Under the pieces are notes generated by a model. That model saw nothing but the letters and a program-made list of their open reading frames with translations. It was not told the origin of the DNA and made no database searches. A program made the position numbers and the translations under genes. From Armatimonadota bacterium (GTDB taxonomy: Bacteria; Armatimonadota; Fimbriimonadia; Fimbriimonadales; GBS-DC), in contig JAUQOS010000009.1 of the NCBI GenBank assembly GCA_030550775.1, positions 1 through 47,976 on the forward strand: a DNA stretch of 47,976 nucleotides, given 5' to 3'. Below are positions 17,426 to 27,056 of this stretch, piece after piece. Position 1 is the stretch's first letter; each line of letters opens with the position of its first letter.

Positions 17426-20218
17426 TTGCTTGCGATGCACCACCCAGCCCAGCCAGAACCTACATCGGAACCCCGTTCGCGGGATACCTCCACTCCGCAG
17501 GGCGACGGTACGAACGCCCCTGCCCCGCGAGGCGACGACCGGAATGCCGTCGCACCACACAGCGACGACAGGAATGCCCCTGCCCCGCAAGGCGACGGCA
17601 CGAATGCCATCGCACCACATAGCGACGACACGAATGCCCCTGCCCCGCAAGGCGACGGCACGAATGCCGTCGCACCGCATAGCGACGACAGGAATGCCGT
17701 CGTGCCACATAGCGACGGCATGAATGCCGTCGCACCATTGGTGTTGCAAGAGTTCACGCTTGGTACGCGCTCGCTACGCACCGTCTCCAGCGGGGTAGAC
17801 ATCTGGCAACGCATCGTCAACTGGCACAAAGCGGGCTATACGATCGTTATCGCCACCGATAGACCCACGCAGGTCAAAAAAGCTTTGGAAAAGTTGGAGT
17901 TGCCCTCATCTCCAAGCCCCCTCTCCCACCGCGTGGAAAAGGCGGAGGCGCCCCGCGGCGCAGGAATGTCCACGCACGCTGCCGATAGTTCCCGACGCGT
18001 TGCCGAGAATTCCCCCTCCCCCACGCGGCAGGAGAGAGAGGCAAGCAGTGAGGACATCATCCTTTATCACGGCAACCTCGGCGGGGGCTTCGTGTGGGAC
18101 GCCCAGAAGTTCGTGCTAGTTACCGATGCCGAGCTGTTTGAAAACCGCCGCTTGCGCCTGCCCCCACGCCGCTTCACCGAAGGCGTGCCCATCACCTCCA
18201 TCATGGATCTGCAGCCGGGCGATTATGTGGTACACATCTATCACGGCATTGGCATTTTCAGGGGGCTGACCACCCTAGAGCGCGAGGGCGTCAAGCGCGA
18301 GTATTTGCTGATTGAGTATGCCCACCCTGACCGCATCTTCGTGCCCGTCGACCAGTTAGACCGCATTCAGAAATACATCGCGCCCGACGACAAGCCGCCC
18401 GAAATCAAACGCCTCAGTAGCACGGCGTGGGCACGCACGGTCGCCAAAGCTCGCCAGAAAGCCAAAGAGGTGGCAGAGGAACTCATCCGCATCTACGCCC
18501 TGCGCGAAAAAGCCACTCGCCCCCCCTATGGCAAGGATACCCCCTGGCAAGCCGAAATGGAAGCGATGTTCCCCTACATCGAGACCGAGGGGCAGCTGCG
18601 CGCCATTCAAGAAGTGAAAGCTGATATGGAATCGCCGCACCCAATGGACAGACTGCTAATTGGCGATGTGGGCTTTGGTAAAACGGAGGTTGCGATTCGC
18701 GCTGCCTTCAAGGCAATTATGGCTGACAGGCAAGTCGCCCTGTTGTGCCCCACTACGATTTTAGCCTACCAACACTATCAAACCTTCAAAGAGCGGTTTG
18801 AACCGTTTGGCGTGCAGGTGGCGCTGCTCAGCCGACTGATTAGCCCTGCGGAGCAGAAGCGCATCTTGCACGGGCTGAAAACGGGCGCGATTGACATGGT
18901 CATCGGCACGCACCGCCTGCTTTCCGATGATGTGCAGTTCAAAAATCTCGGCTTGGTGATTATTGACGAGGAGCAGCGGTTCGGCGTGATGCAAAAGGAA
19001 AAGTTCAAAAAGCTGCGTGGCACAGTGGATGTGCTGACGATGACCGCCACACCGATTCCGCGCACGCTGTATATGGCGCTGACCGAGATTCGCGATATGA
19101 GCATGATTACCGACCCGCCGCCGGGCAGGCTGCCCATCCGCACCGTGGTTGCCCCCTACACCGACTGGATGGTGCGCGAAGCGATCATCCGTGAGTTGCA
19201 GCGCAGCGGGCAGGTGTTCTATGTGGTGCCGCGCATTCAAGGCATCACGCACGTAGCGGAGCGCGTGCAAAAACTGGTGCCCCATGCGCGAATCGCGATT
19301 GCCCACGGGCAAATGCCCGCCCGCGAAGTGGAAGATATTATCCTTGCCTTCTACAACCACGAGTACGATGTGCTGGTGAGCACCACGATTATCGAAAACG
19401 GTTTGGATATGCCAAATGTGAACACGCTGATTGTGGAGAGTGCAGAGCGGTTCGGCTTGGGGCAGTTATATCAGTTGCGGGGGCGCGTGGGGCGTTCGGA
19501 TAGGCAGGCATACGCCTACTTTCTGTTCAAGGCAGGGCGCCTGGGCGAGAAGGCGGAGGAACGCCTGCAGGCACTCAAAGAGTTCTCGCATTTAGGTTCG
19601 GGCTTTGCGCTGGCGTTGCGCGATCTGGAGATTCGCGGCGCGGGCAACCTGCTGGGTGAGGAGCAGCATGGTGCGATGCGCGCGGTGGGGCTGGAGCTGT
19701 ATCAGGCGATGCTGCGCGATGCGATTCGGCGGCTGCGCAAAGGCGAAACGAGCTGGGATTTGGAAGCCCCTGTACAAGAGGAGCTGCCCGACGCGAGCAA
19801 ACTGCCCGTAGACGCCTACATTCCGCACGACTACATCGCCGATGTGGCGCAACGATTGGGCTACTACAAGCGGATCGCAGGCAGTCGCACGCGCGAGGAA
19901 CTCAAATCACTGGTGCGCGAGTTGCGCGATCGCTACGGCGAGTTGCCCACGCCCGTGAAAAACCTGATTCGGCTGATGGAGCAGCGCATCCTTGCCCACG
20001 CACTGGGCGTGCAGAGCATCGGCGTGGAGGGCAAACGGCTCGTCATCAAGTTCAAGCCCGACCGTAAACTCAAAGCACGCTGGCAACTGGCGCTACAGAA
20101 GGCTATTCCGGGCACGCGCACCCAGCCCGACGAGATTACCACGCCGTTGGGCGACCACCCCTTGGAGACGCTGATGACCGTATTAGCCGAGCTGAAAGCG
20201 GTGGTGGAGGCTGGCTAA
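17426..20218 (+). CDS. mfd: Transcription-repair coupling factor, N-terminally reduced
   Basis: Mfd frees RNA polymerase stalled at DNA lesions and recruits UvrA. Here it has 930 residues against the usual about 1150. The UvrB-like N-terminal domains (D1-D2, the UvrA-docking part) are missing. Instead residues 27-104 are eight copies of a 10-residue repeat (type DDRNAVAPHS/DDRNAPAPQG). From about 115 the rest is normal: D3 remnant, CarD-like RNA polymerase-interacting domain (QPGDYVVHIYHG from 263), helicase with GDVGFGKT (413-420), DEEQ (514-517), TATPIPRT and QLRGRVGRS, and the C-terminal TRCF domain. A second odd segment, residues about 162-206, interrupts D3 and is encoded by a palindromic element. 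Start is TTG 17426 or ATG 17435. Confidence 0.9.
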   Translation: MLAMHHPAQPEPTSEPRSRDTSTPQGDGTNAPAPRGDDRNAVAPHSDDRNAPAPQGDGTNAIAPHSDDTNAPAPQGDGTNAVAPHSDDRNAVVPHSDGMNAVAPLVLQEFTLGTRSLRTVSSGVDIWQRIVNWHKAGYTIVIATDRPTQVKKALEKLELPSSPSPLSHRVEKAEAPRGAGMSTHAADSSRRVAENSPSPTRQEREASSEDIILYHGNLGGGFVWDAQKFVLVTDAELFENRRLRLPPRRFTEGVPITSIMDLQPGDYVVHIYHGIGIFRGLTTLEREGVKREYLLIEYAHPDRIFVPVDQLDRIQKYIAPDDKPPEIKRLSSTAWARTVAKARQKAKEVAEELIRIYALREKATRPPYGKDTPWQAEMEAMFPYIETEGQLRAIQEVKADMESPHPMDRLLIGDVGFGKTEVAIRAAFKAIMADRQVALLCPTTILAYQHYQTFKERFEPFGVQVALLSRLISPAEQKRILHGLKTGAIDMVIGTHRLLSDDVQFKNLGLVIIDEEQRFGVMQKEKFKKLRGTVDVLTMTATPIPRTLYMALTEIRDMSMITDPPPGRLPIRTVVAPYTDWMVREAIIRELQRSGQVFYVVPRIQGITHVAERVQKLVPHARIAIAHGQMPAREVEDIILAFYNHEYDVLVSTTIIENGLDMPNVNTLIVESAERFGLGQLYQLRGRVGRSDRQAYAYFLFKAGRLGEKAEERLQALKEFSHLGSGFALALRDLEIRGAGNLLGEEQHGAMRAVGLELYQAMLRDAIRRLRKGETSWDLEAPVQEELPDASKLPVDAYIPHDYIADVAQRLGYYKRIAGSRTREELKSLVRELRDRYGELPTPVKNLIRLMEQRILAHALGVQSIGVEGKRLVIKFKPDRKLKARWQLALQKAIPGTRTQPDEITTPLGDHPLETLMTVLAELKAVVEAG
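17504..17737. repeat. 30-bp tandem repeat, about eight copies, in mfd
   Basis: Period exactly 30 bases, encoding alternating DDRNAVAPHS-like and DGTNAPAPQG-like decapeptides; the last copy is partial. All copies are in frame and almost free of stops in several other frames. Copies differ by scattered substitutions, so the array is not brand new. No spacers, so not CRISPR. Confidence 0.9.
17921..18036. repeat. Palindromic element inserted in frame in mfd
   Basis: Arms CTCTCCCACCGCGTGG (17921-17936) and CCACGCGGCAGGAGAG (18021-18036) are reverse complements with two mismatches. Pairing extends a few bases outward with more mismatches. The 84-base middle also has short GC-rich inversions. It encodes roughly residues 166-204, a Ser/Arg/Glu-rich linker absent from ordinary Mfd domain 3. 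Confidence 0.65.
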
Positions 20219-20227
20219 CCGCTTGCC

Positions 20228-21301
20228 CTACCCCTCGCGCAGCGGTTCACCCAACTCGGTGCCGTCAGGCAACACGCGTAGATAGCCCAACTGTACCCAC
20301 CGCACGGGCTGCACCGAACGCACAGGCGACAACACCTCCAGCACGCGCGCTTTATAGTCTAAGCGCTCAATCAACCCCAAGCCATAACACCGCCCTGTGT
20401 AGTCAATTAGCCCCACCAGCAGGTTGTGGTAGGCAGATTGGGGCAGCATCACCAGCTTGTTTACATTTGCCAAAGTCATCAGCATCTCAATTTGGGCGTC
20501 GTTCAGCGGCTGGCGCACAATCAGGTGTAACGAGTCGCCCACCATCTCGGCGTGCAGGAGCTCCGCGTGCACTTGGTCGGCTAAAAAGCGGCGTCGGTTA
20601 TCGGAAATAGGCTGCCCTGCCCCCAACCGCCTGCCGATAAAGCGGAACTGGTCTAATGGCAAGGTGTGCGATTGAGCTTTCTCGAAATAGCGGGCGAACG
20701 CGGCACGTCGGTGTTGGGCGCGTTGCGGGGGCGACTTGCGCAGAATGGTTTTGGGCACGGGCAACTCGTACAGCTTCCAATTGGCACGCAAGCGCAACGC
20801 GCTCAAGATTGGCTCCAGCTCGCCTGCACGCTGCAACGCCACGATTGCTTGTGGACGCAGCAGGTCAATAAGCATTAGTTTATAGGCACGCCCGTGCCAA
20901 CCGCCGATGTAGCCGTCGGTGTCGATCACCACGCTTTGAGGCTGCAAGGGCATCAGGTCATCCAGCACGCGACGTGCTCCTGTGAGCGCGAGCGACACAT
21001 GGCGCACAGGCGACACATCGCCCAGAAACGCCAAGCTGTGGGGAGTCAGCTCGCTTAGCAACTCGTAGGGCTTGTTCAGCAACACACTGCTAAAGGTCGT
21101 GGGCGGTCCAACAGTGGTCTGCCCGACATCCAGATCTACAAAGCCCGCGTTTTGCCCCGCTTGGTGCTTGAGGCGCAGCAGCAAGGCGCAGAAGGTGGAT
21201 TTACCTGTGTCGGTAGCGCCCAACGCGAGGATGACGCCGTCGCTACGCACCAGCTCCTCAACTGCTTCTTGCCACTCTGGATAAAGCTCGCGCCAGCGCA
21301 T
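20228..21301 (-). CDS. Clp1/Grc3-like polynucleotide 5'-hydroxyl kinase
   Basis: 357 residues. The P-loop GATDTGKST (28-36) is followed by VDLDVGQTTVGPPTTFSS, the Walker-like DxDxGQ block typical of Clp1, Grc3 and NOL9 RNA kinases, and by VVIDTDGYIGGWHGRAYKLMLIDLL. The C-terminal half (about 220-357) has no motif I recognise and may be a beta domain. Family members phosphorylate RNA or DNA 5'-OH ends in RNA processing; bacterial roles are little known. It starts three bases after the nadC stop, so it shares that transcript. No RNA ligase or repair gene is adjacent. Activity is an inference from the fold. Confidence 0.75.
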   Translation of the reverse strand: MRWRELYPEWQEAVEELVRSDGVILALGATDTGKSTFCALLLRLKHQAGQNAGFVDLDVGQTTVGPPTTFSSVLLNKPYELLSELTPHSLAFLGDVSPVRHVSLALTGARRVLDDLMPLQPQSVVIDTDGYIGGWHGRAYKLMLIDLLRPQAIVALQRAGELEPILSALRLRANWKLYELPVPKTILRKSPPQRAQHRRAAFARYFEKAQSHTLPLDQFRFIGRRLGAGQPISDNRRRFLADQVHAELLHAEMVGDSLHLIVRQPLNDAQIEMLMTLANVNKLVMLPQSAYHNLLVGLIDYTGRCYGLGLIERLDYKARVLEVLSPVRSVQPVRWVQLGYLRVLPDGTELGEPLREG

Positions 21302-21304
21302 TGC

Positions 21305-22144
21305 TTACAGCTCCAAGTGCATCGGTACAATCGGCGCGGAGTGCGTGAGCGCGCCTACGGAAATATAATCTACGCCCGTCTCAGCGATTGCGCGCACGGT
21401 TTGCAGGTTCACCCCACCCGAAGCTTCGATGAAACGCACACGCCCCTTTGCCAGCTGTACTGCTTCACGCAGCAGATCTAAAGGCATATTGTCCAGCAGG
21501 ATGCCGTCCGCGCCTGCCTCAATCGCTTGGCGCACCTGCTCTAGCGTGGTGCACTCCACTTCGATTGCCAACAAGTGGTGTGCCGACTGGCGTGCGCGTT
21601 GCACTGCTTCTCGGATGTCGCCTCCCAACGCCATCAGGTGGTTATCCTTGATAAGGATTCCATCGTACAGCCCTATGCGATGGTTGCGCCCCCCACCCAC
21701 GCGCACGGCGTACTTCTCCAGCAGGCGCAAGCCGGGTGTGGTCTTGCGCGTGTCCACAATCTGTGCGCCTGTGCCTGCAATGGCATCCACGAATTGGCGC
21801 GTGAGCGTGGCAATGCCCGATAGGTGTTGCAGAAAGTTCAGTGCCGTGCGCTCGGCTTTGAGAATGGCGCGCGTGCTGCCCGCAACGCGCAACACTGGCA
21901 TATCGGGGGCAAGTGGCGCACCGTCTGCGAGCGCGTGCGGAAACTCAACTGCAGGCTCCAGCCGTTGGAACACGCGCATGGCTATCTCCGCTCCGCACAA
22001 CACGCCATGCGCCTGTGCCAAAATCGTGCCCTGCGTTCGGTGGTTTTCTGGAATGAGGCTATCGGTTGTCCAATCGCCCGCGCCAAGGTCCTCCTCCAGC
22101 GCGCGCTCAATAATTGCCTCTACGAGGCGCCACTCCAGCGGCAT
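21305..22144 (-). CDS. nadC: Nicotinate-nucleotide pyrophosphorylase (quinolinate phosphoribosyltransferase)
   Basis: Makes nicotinate mononucleotide from quinolinate and PRPP in de novo NAD synthesis (EC 2.4.2.19). 279 residues, the normal length. Motifs: EDLGAGDWTTDSL near the N-terminus, ERTALNFLQHLSGIAT, DTRKTTPGLRLLEKYAV, GGGRNHRIGLYDGILIKDNH, VECTTLEQ, and the phosphate site IEASGGVN with DYISVGALTHSAP. The frame is open to 22222, but TATAAT at 22159-22154 lies nine bases before the ATG at 22144. There the protein begins in the family way (MPLEW). nadA/nadB are not nearby. Confidence 0.95.
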   Translation of the reverse strand: MPLEWRLVEAIIERALEEDLGAGDWTTDSLIPENHRTQGTILAQAHGVLCGAEIAMRVFQRLEPAVEFPHALADGAPLAPDMPVLRVAGSTRAILKAERTALNFLQHLSGIATLTRQFVDAIAGTGAQIVDTRKTTPGLRLLEKYAVRVGGGRNHRIGLYDGILIKDNHLMALGGDIREAVQRARQSAHHLLAIEVECTTLEQVRQAIEAGADGILLDNMPLDLLREAVQLAKGRVRFIEASGGVNLQTVRAIAETGVDYISVGALTHSAPIVPMHLEL

Positions 22145-22153
22145 GATAGCAGG

Positions 22154-22161
22154 ATTATACC
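22154..22161 (-). promoter_or_regulatory. Extended -10 box of nadC (leaderless)
   Basis: Reads GGTATAAT on the minus strand, ending nine bases before the ATG at 22144. The ahcY -10 faces the other way 34 bases further on. Confidence 0.55.
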
Positions 22162-22190
22162 TGCGCATTGGGGCATCACCTGTGAAAAAT

Positions 22191-22212
22191 GGTACAATTC
22201 CCCTACCGGAGG
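22191..22212 (+). promoter_or_regulatory. -10 box and ribosome site of ahcY
   Basis: GGTACAAT (TACAAT 22193-22198), then GGAGG at 22208-22212, ten bases before the ATG at 22223. A short-leader gene, unlike its divergent neighbour nadC. Confidence 0.5.
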
Positions 22213-22219
22213 CAAATAG

Positions 22220-23479
<1,260 letters not shown>

Positions 23480-23496
23480 CGAACGGCTGCGTCGTC

Positions 23497-23532
23497 GCGG
23501 GGGTGGCATTCGGAACAGGGCGTCGCCCCCGC
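23497..23532 (+). terminator. Possible terminator hairpin after ahcY
   Basis: GCGGGGG and CCCCCGC, 7 bp, loop of 22 bases, no T-tract. Weak; placed because it follows the ahcY stop and precedes the comM promoter. Confidence 0.3.
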
Positions 23533-23624
23533 TGCACCCCCGAAACGACAGTTGGGCATAGTGCCCTTGCCAAGTGCATTTGTTGGCAGGAATTCATACT
23601 GTTGCCTCTAATATCGCTTGCGCT

Positions 23625-25163
23625 ATGTTCGCTCGCGTGGAGAGCGCAGCCTTGCACGGTATTGACGCATTCACCGTGCAAGTGGAGGTAGACCTGCAGC
23701 ATGGCACGCCTAACTGGACGATCGTAGGGCTGCCCGACACGGCTGTTCAAGAGTCGCGCGACCGCGTACGCACCGCCATCCGCAACTCTGGCTTGCATTT
23801 TCCGCTGTTCAAGCTCACAGTGAATCTCGCCCCCGCCGATGTGCGCAAAGAGGGACCTGCTTACGACTTGCCCATTGCTGTCGGCATCCTCGCCGTATCG
23901 GAGCAGGTGCCGTTGGAGTCGCTGGAAGGCACGCTGATTGTGGGCGAGCTTTCGCTGGATGGGGCGGTGCGACCTGTCAACGGCGTGCTTTCGATTGCGC
24001 TGCACGCACGCGAGGCGGGCAAAAAGCGACTAATTGTGCCCCAAGCTAACGCCGAGGAAGCGGCTGTTGTGGGCGGTGTGGAGGTTTACGGCGTGGAATC
24101 GCTGCTGGATACGGTGCAGCTGCTGATCAACCCGAGGCACAAGCTGCCCACGCGCGTGGATGTAAACGCCCTGCTAAGCCGTCCTGTGGAGTACGAGGTG
24201 GATTTCTCGGAAATCAAAGGGCAGGAACAGGCAAAGCGCGCGCTGGAAATCGCCGCGGCAGGCGGGCACAATGTGCTGATGATTGGTCCGCCCGGCTCGG
24301 GCAAAACGATGCTGGCACGCCGACTGCCTACCATTTTACCGCCGATGACTTTGGAAGAGGCGTTGCAGACCACGCGCCTCTACAGCGCGGCGGGGCAGTT
24401 GCCTCCCAAGACAGGCTTGATGACCACCCGCCCCTTTCGCGCCCCGCACCACACCACTTCTTACGCGGCGTTGGTAGGCGGGGGCAGCATCCCGCGTCCA
24501 GGCGAAATCTCGTTGGCGCATAACGGCGTGCTGTTTCTGGATGAGTTACCCGAGTTCAAACGCGATGTGCTGGAGGCGATGCGCCAACCGCTGGAAGACG
24601 GCGTGGTTTCCGTTTCGCGGGTGCAAGCGGCGGTGCAGTTCCCTGCTCGTTGCATGCTGGTCGCCGCGATGAACCCGTGCCCATGCGGCTTTTACGGCGA
24701 CACCTACCAAACCTGCAACTGCAACGCCACCATGATTCGCAAATATCTGCAGCGCATCTCGGGGCCGCTACTGGATCGGATTGATATCCACATCGAGGTG
24801 CCGCGCCTGCGCCAAGAGGAGCTACTTACTTTGCATGCGGGCGAAAGTTCGGCGGCGATACGGGCGCGCGTGGTGCGTGCACGCCAACGCCAACTGGAAC
24901 GGCTCCAGCCCTATGGCATTGTGTGCAACGCCCAGATGAGCGCCAAACTGGTGCGTGAACACTGCCAGATTAGCGAAGATGCACGCACCTACCTGCGCAC
25001 CGCTGTACAACGCTTGGGGCTAAGCGCACGCGCCTACGACCGCATCCTCAAAATCGCGCGCACCATCGCCGATTTGGAAGGGGCAGAACATATCCAACTG
25101 CCCCACCTTGCCGAAGCGGTGCAATACCGGAGCATTGACCGCCGCTTTTGGGGCATAGGCTAA
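23625..25163 (+). CDS. comM: YifB/ComM-family Mg-chelatase-like AAA+ ATPase
   Basis: A hexameric helicase-like protein that promotes branch migration during integration of transformed DNA in ComM studies. 512 residues: N-terminal ChlI-like domain starting MFARVESAALHGIDAF, with VGLPDTAVQESRDRVR; AAA+ core with GPPGSGKT (221-228); LFLDELPEF; the cysteine-rich NPCPCGFYGD...CNC; and a C-terminal Mg_chelatase_C domain with LSARAYDRILKIARTIADLE. The frame runs further upstream, but family proteins start at this ATG and a TAATAT box lies ten bases before it. Together with pilT/pilC it hints at natural transformation; that is an inference. Confidence 0.9.
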   Translation: MFARVESAALHGIDAFTVQVEVDLQHGTPNWTIVGLPDTAVQESRDRVRTAIRNSGLHFPLFKLTVNLAPADVRKEGPAYDLPIAVGILAVSEQVPLESLEGTLIVGELSLDGAVRPVNGVLSIALHAREAGKKRLIVPQANAEEAAVVGGVEVYGVESLLDTVQLLINPRHKLPTRVDVNALLSRPVEYEVDFSEIKGQEQAKRALEIAAAGGHNVLMIGPPGSGKTMLARRLPTILPPMTLEEALQTTRLYSAAGQLPPKTGLMTTRPFRAPHHTTSYAALVGGGSIPRPGEISLAHNGVLFLDELPEFKRDVLEAMRQPLEDGVVSVSRVQAAVQFPARCMLVAAMNPCPCGFYGDTYQTCNCNATMIRKYLQRISGPLLDRIDIHIEVPRLRQEELLTLHAGESSAAIRARVVRARQRQLERLQPYGIVCNAQMSAKLVREHCQISEDARTYLRTAVQRLGLSARAYDRILKIARTIADLEGAEHIQLPHLAEAVQYRSIDRRFWGIG

Positions 25164-25168
25164 ACTGA

Positions 25169-25176
25169 GGTATCCT
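25169..25176 (+). promoter_or_regulatory. -10 box of argC (leaderless)
   Basis: GGTATCCT (TATCCT 25171-25176), seven bases before the GTG at 25184. Weaker match than other boxes but the same position. Confidence 0.4.
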
Positions 25177-25183
25177 CTGGCGC

Positions 25184-26230
25184 GTGGTACGCGTTGGAAT
25201 CGTTGGTGCAACGGGCTACACAGGCAGTGAGCTGATTCGTCTGCTGAGCCACCACTTGCAAGTGGCGATCACGGCGCTGGTCTCGCGCTCGGAAGCGGGC
25301 AACCCCATCCAGAGCGTCTTGCCACAGTTTCAGGGGCTGTGCCTACCAACGCTGAGCGCATATGACCCCGACATGTTAGCGCAGGCATGCGATGTGGTGT
25401 TTTTAGCGGGCGAGACAGGCTTTGCGATGGAACACGCGCCTGACTTGCTCGCGCGTGGGCTGACTGTGATTGACCTCTCCGCCGATTTTCGGCTCAAAGA
25501 CCCCGCGGTTTTCGCCGAGTGGTATGGCAAGCCCCATACTGCGCCTACCTTGCTGAACGAAGCCCTCTACGGTTTGCCCGAGCTGACCCCTACGGAAGCC
25601 TATCGCACGGCGCGGCTGATTGCCAACCCCGGCTGCTACCCCACGGCAGCAGCCCTCGCGCTTGCCCCTCTGCTCAAAGTGGGGCTGGCGGAACCAACGG
25701 GCATCATCATCGACGCGAAATCGGGCGTGTCGGGGGCGGGCAGGTCGCGCATCAGCGTGGAGTACCTGTTCACTGAGCTGAATGAGAACTTCAAAGCCTA
25801 CGGCGTAGAGCGCCACCGCCACACCCCCGAGATAGAGCAGACACTAAGCACTGTAAGCGGGCAGACGGTGCGCGTGCGTTTCACCCCGCACCTTGTGCCG
25901 ATGACCCGCGGAATCCTCTGCACCGCCTATGCGCGCCTGCACACCCCTGTTAGCACAGAGCAGCTCCATGCACTCTACCGCGAGTTTTATGCGCAGCAGC
26001 CGTTTGTGGTGGTGCGTCCGATGGGCAACTACCCTGCCACGCGTGAGGTGTACGGTTCCAACCGCTGCGACATCGGGCTAACGGTGGATGCCCGCACGCA
26101 GACAGCGGTGATTATCAGCGCGATTGACAACCTAGTCAAGGGTGCGGCTGGGCAGGCTATCCAGAACATGAACCTACGGTTCGGGCTGGAGCCAACGATG
26201 GGGTTATCGCAGGCTGGTATGAGCCCCTAA
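25184..26230 (+). CDS. argC: N-acetyl-gamma-glutamyl-phosphate reductase
   Basis: Third step of arginine synthesis: NADPH reduction of N-acetylglutamyl phosphate (EC 1.2.1.38). 348 residues. The N-terminal Rossmann motif is GIVGATGYTGSELIRLL, the catalytic Cys is in NPGCYPTAA, followed by DAKSGVSGAGR and RHRHTPEIEQ; PHLVPMTRGI and GNYPATREVYGSN lie further on. GTG start. The other arg genes are elsewhere. Its stop overlaps the convergent scpA stop by four bases. Confidence 0.95.
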   Translation: MVRVGIVGATGYTGSELIRLLSHHLQVAITALVSRSEAGNPIQSVLPQFQGLCLPTLSAYDPDMLAQACDVVFLAGETGFAMEHAPDLLARGLTVIDLSADFRLKDPAVFAEWYGKPHTAPTLLNEALYGLPELTPTEAYRTARLIANPGCYPTAAALALAPLLKVGLAEPTGIIIDAKSGVSGAGRSRISVEYLFTELNENFKAYGVERHRHTPEIEQTLSTVSGQTVRVRFTPHLVPMTRGILCTAYARLHTPVSTEQLHALYREFYAQQPFVVVRPMGNYPATREVYGSNRCDIGLTVDARTQTAVIISAIDNLVKGAAGQAIQNMNLRFGLEPTMGLSQAGMSP

Positions 26231-26964
26231 GATTCGGGCAGCATCGACAGCCAGAGCGTGCCCTCGGCGTCTATCGCCACCTCTATCTGCCCAAGACGCC
26301 ATAACTCCAGCATTGCCAAGAAAGAGACAAGCAGGTCCATTCGGTCGTGGGCTTCGGCGGCGAAGGTGTCAAACGGAAGCGGCTGCGTGGCTTGATGCAG
26401 GCGAGCGCGAATCAGTGCCATGCGCGCGTGCAGCGAAAAGTAGCGTCGGTGTGGAATGGCAGTGGGTGGGGGCGTTTGACGCTCCAATAGGCGTTTGAAC
26501 GCCAGCCATAGCTGGTCGGGCAGCTCCGCACCGACGGGGGCGGGCGGCTCGTACGCGCGCGGATCAACCGTGCCCCCCCGGTAGTAGAGCTGGGCGCGTG
26601 CCTCCTCACGCTCGCGTAGCCATTCCACCAGCCGACGATAGGTCTCGGGCAAAGTGACGGGGGTAAGCGGTTCGTGGGCTTCTTCCGGCTCTGGCTCTGG
26701 GGGCGGGGCAAGCAGTTGTTGTGCTTTGCGCTCAGCCAGATACGCCATCACCGCCACGGCATCGGCTGCCTCATCTAAATCGCCCACCTCGCGCCAATAC
26801 TCATAACACGCCTGCGCTACAGGCGCAAGGTCAATCGTTAGCAAGTCTAACTTGTGCTTGCGTATTAGGTGTACCAGCCAGCCCAGCGAGCCGAACCCCA
26901 GCGGTAGTTGCAACGGTACGCGCGGCGGCGCCCACTCTGGTGAACCGATATGAAACCGACGCAC
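26227..26964 (-). CDS. scpA: Segregation and condensation protein A
   Basis: The kleisin subunit of the SMC-ScpA-ScpB condensin that organises and separates chromosomes. 245 residues. The N-terminal block LGWLVHLIRKHKLDLLTIDL and the AVMAYLAERKAQQLL helix match ScpA. The middle is acidic/Pro-rich and the C-terminal winged helix covers about 175-245 (FLAMLELWRLGQIEVAID). GTG start, six bases after a TAGAAT box. The usual partner scpB is not adjacent. The upstream region is shared with pilT. Confidence 0.88.
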   Translation of the reverse strand: MRRFHIGSPEWAPPRVPLQLPLGFGSLGWLVHLIRKHKLDLLTIDLAPVAQACYEYWREVGDLDEAADAVAVMAYLAERKAQQLLAPPPEPEPEEAHEPLTPVTLPETYRRLVEWLREREEARAQLYYRGGTVDPRAYEPPAPVGAELPDQLWLAFKRLLERQTPPPTAIPHRRYFSLHARMALIRARLHQATQPLPFDTFAAEAHDRMDLLVSFLAMLELWRLGQIEVAIDAEGTLWLSMLPES

Positions 26965-26970
26965 GCGCCG

Positions 26971-26976
26971 ATTCTA
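26971..26976 (-). promoter_or_regulatory. -10 box of scpA (leaderless)
   Basis: Reads GGTAGAAT on the minus strand, six bases before the GTG start at 26964. Confidence 0.5.
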
Positions 26977-27056
26977 CCCCGCAAAATCACAGTAAAGTTT
27001 TGCCTCGCTACTGCCCAAAATACTCTCGGTTCGAAACCTTACTGAGGGGGTTGACG

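Noticed and set aside
17504-17737. Possible CRISPR array (30-base periodic repeats)
   Set aside because: The period is continuous with no unique spacers, the copies are diverged, and all are in frame within mfd.
17341-17829. Several long minus-strand open frames over the mfd repeat
   Set aside because: They arise because the 30-base repeat lacks stops in several frames; the plus frame continues into the conserved Mfd domains.
26721-27056. 112-codon N-terminal extension of pilT
   Set aside because: It lies antisense to scpA, is low-complexity, and the ATG at 27057 has a good ribosome site and a normal PilT beginning.
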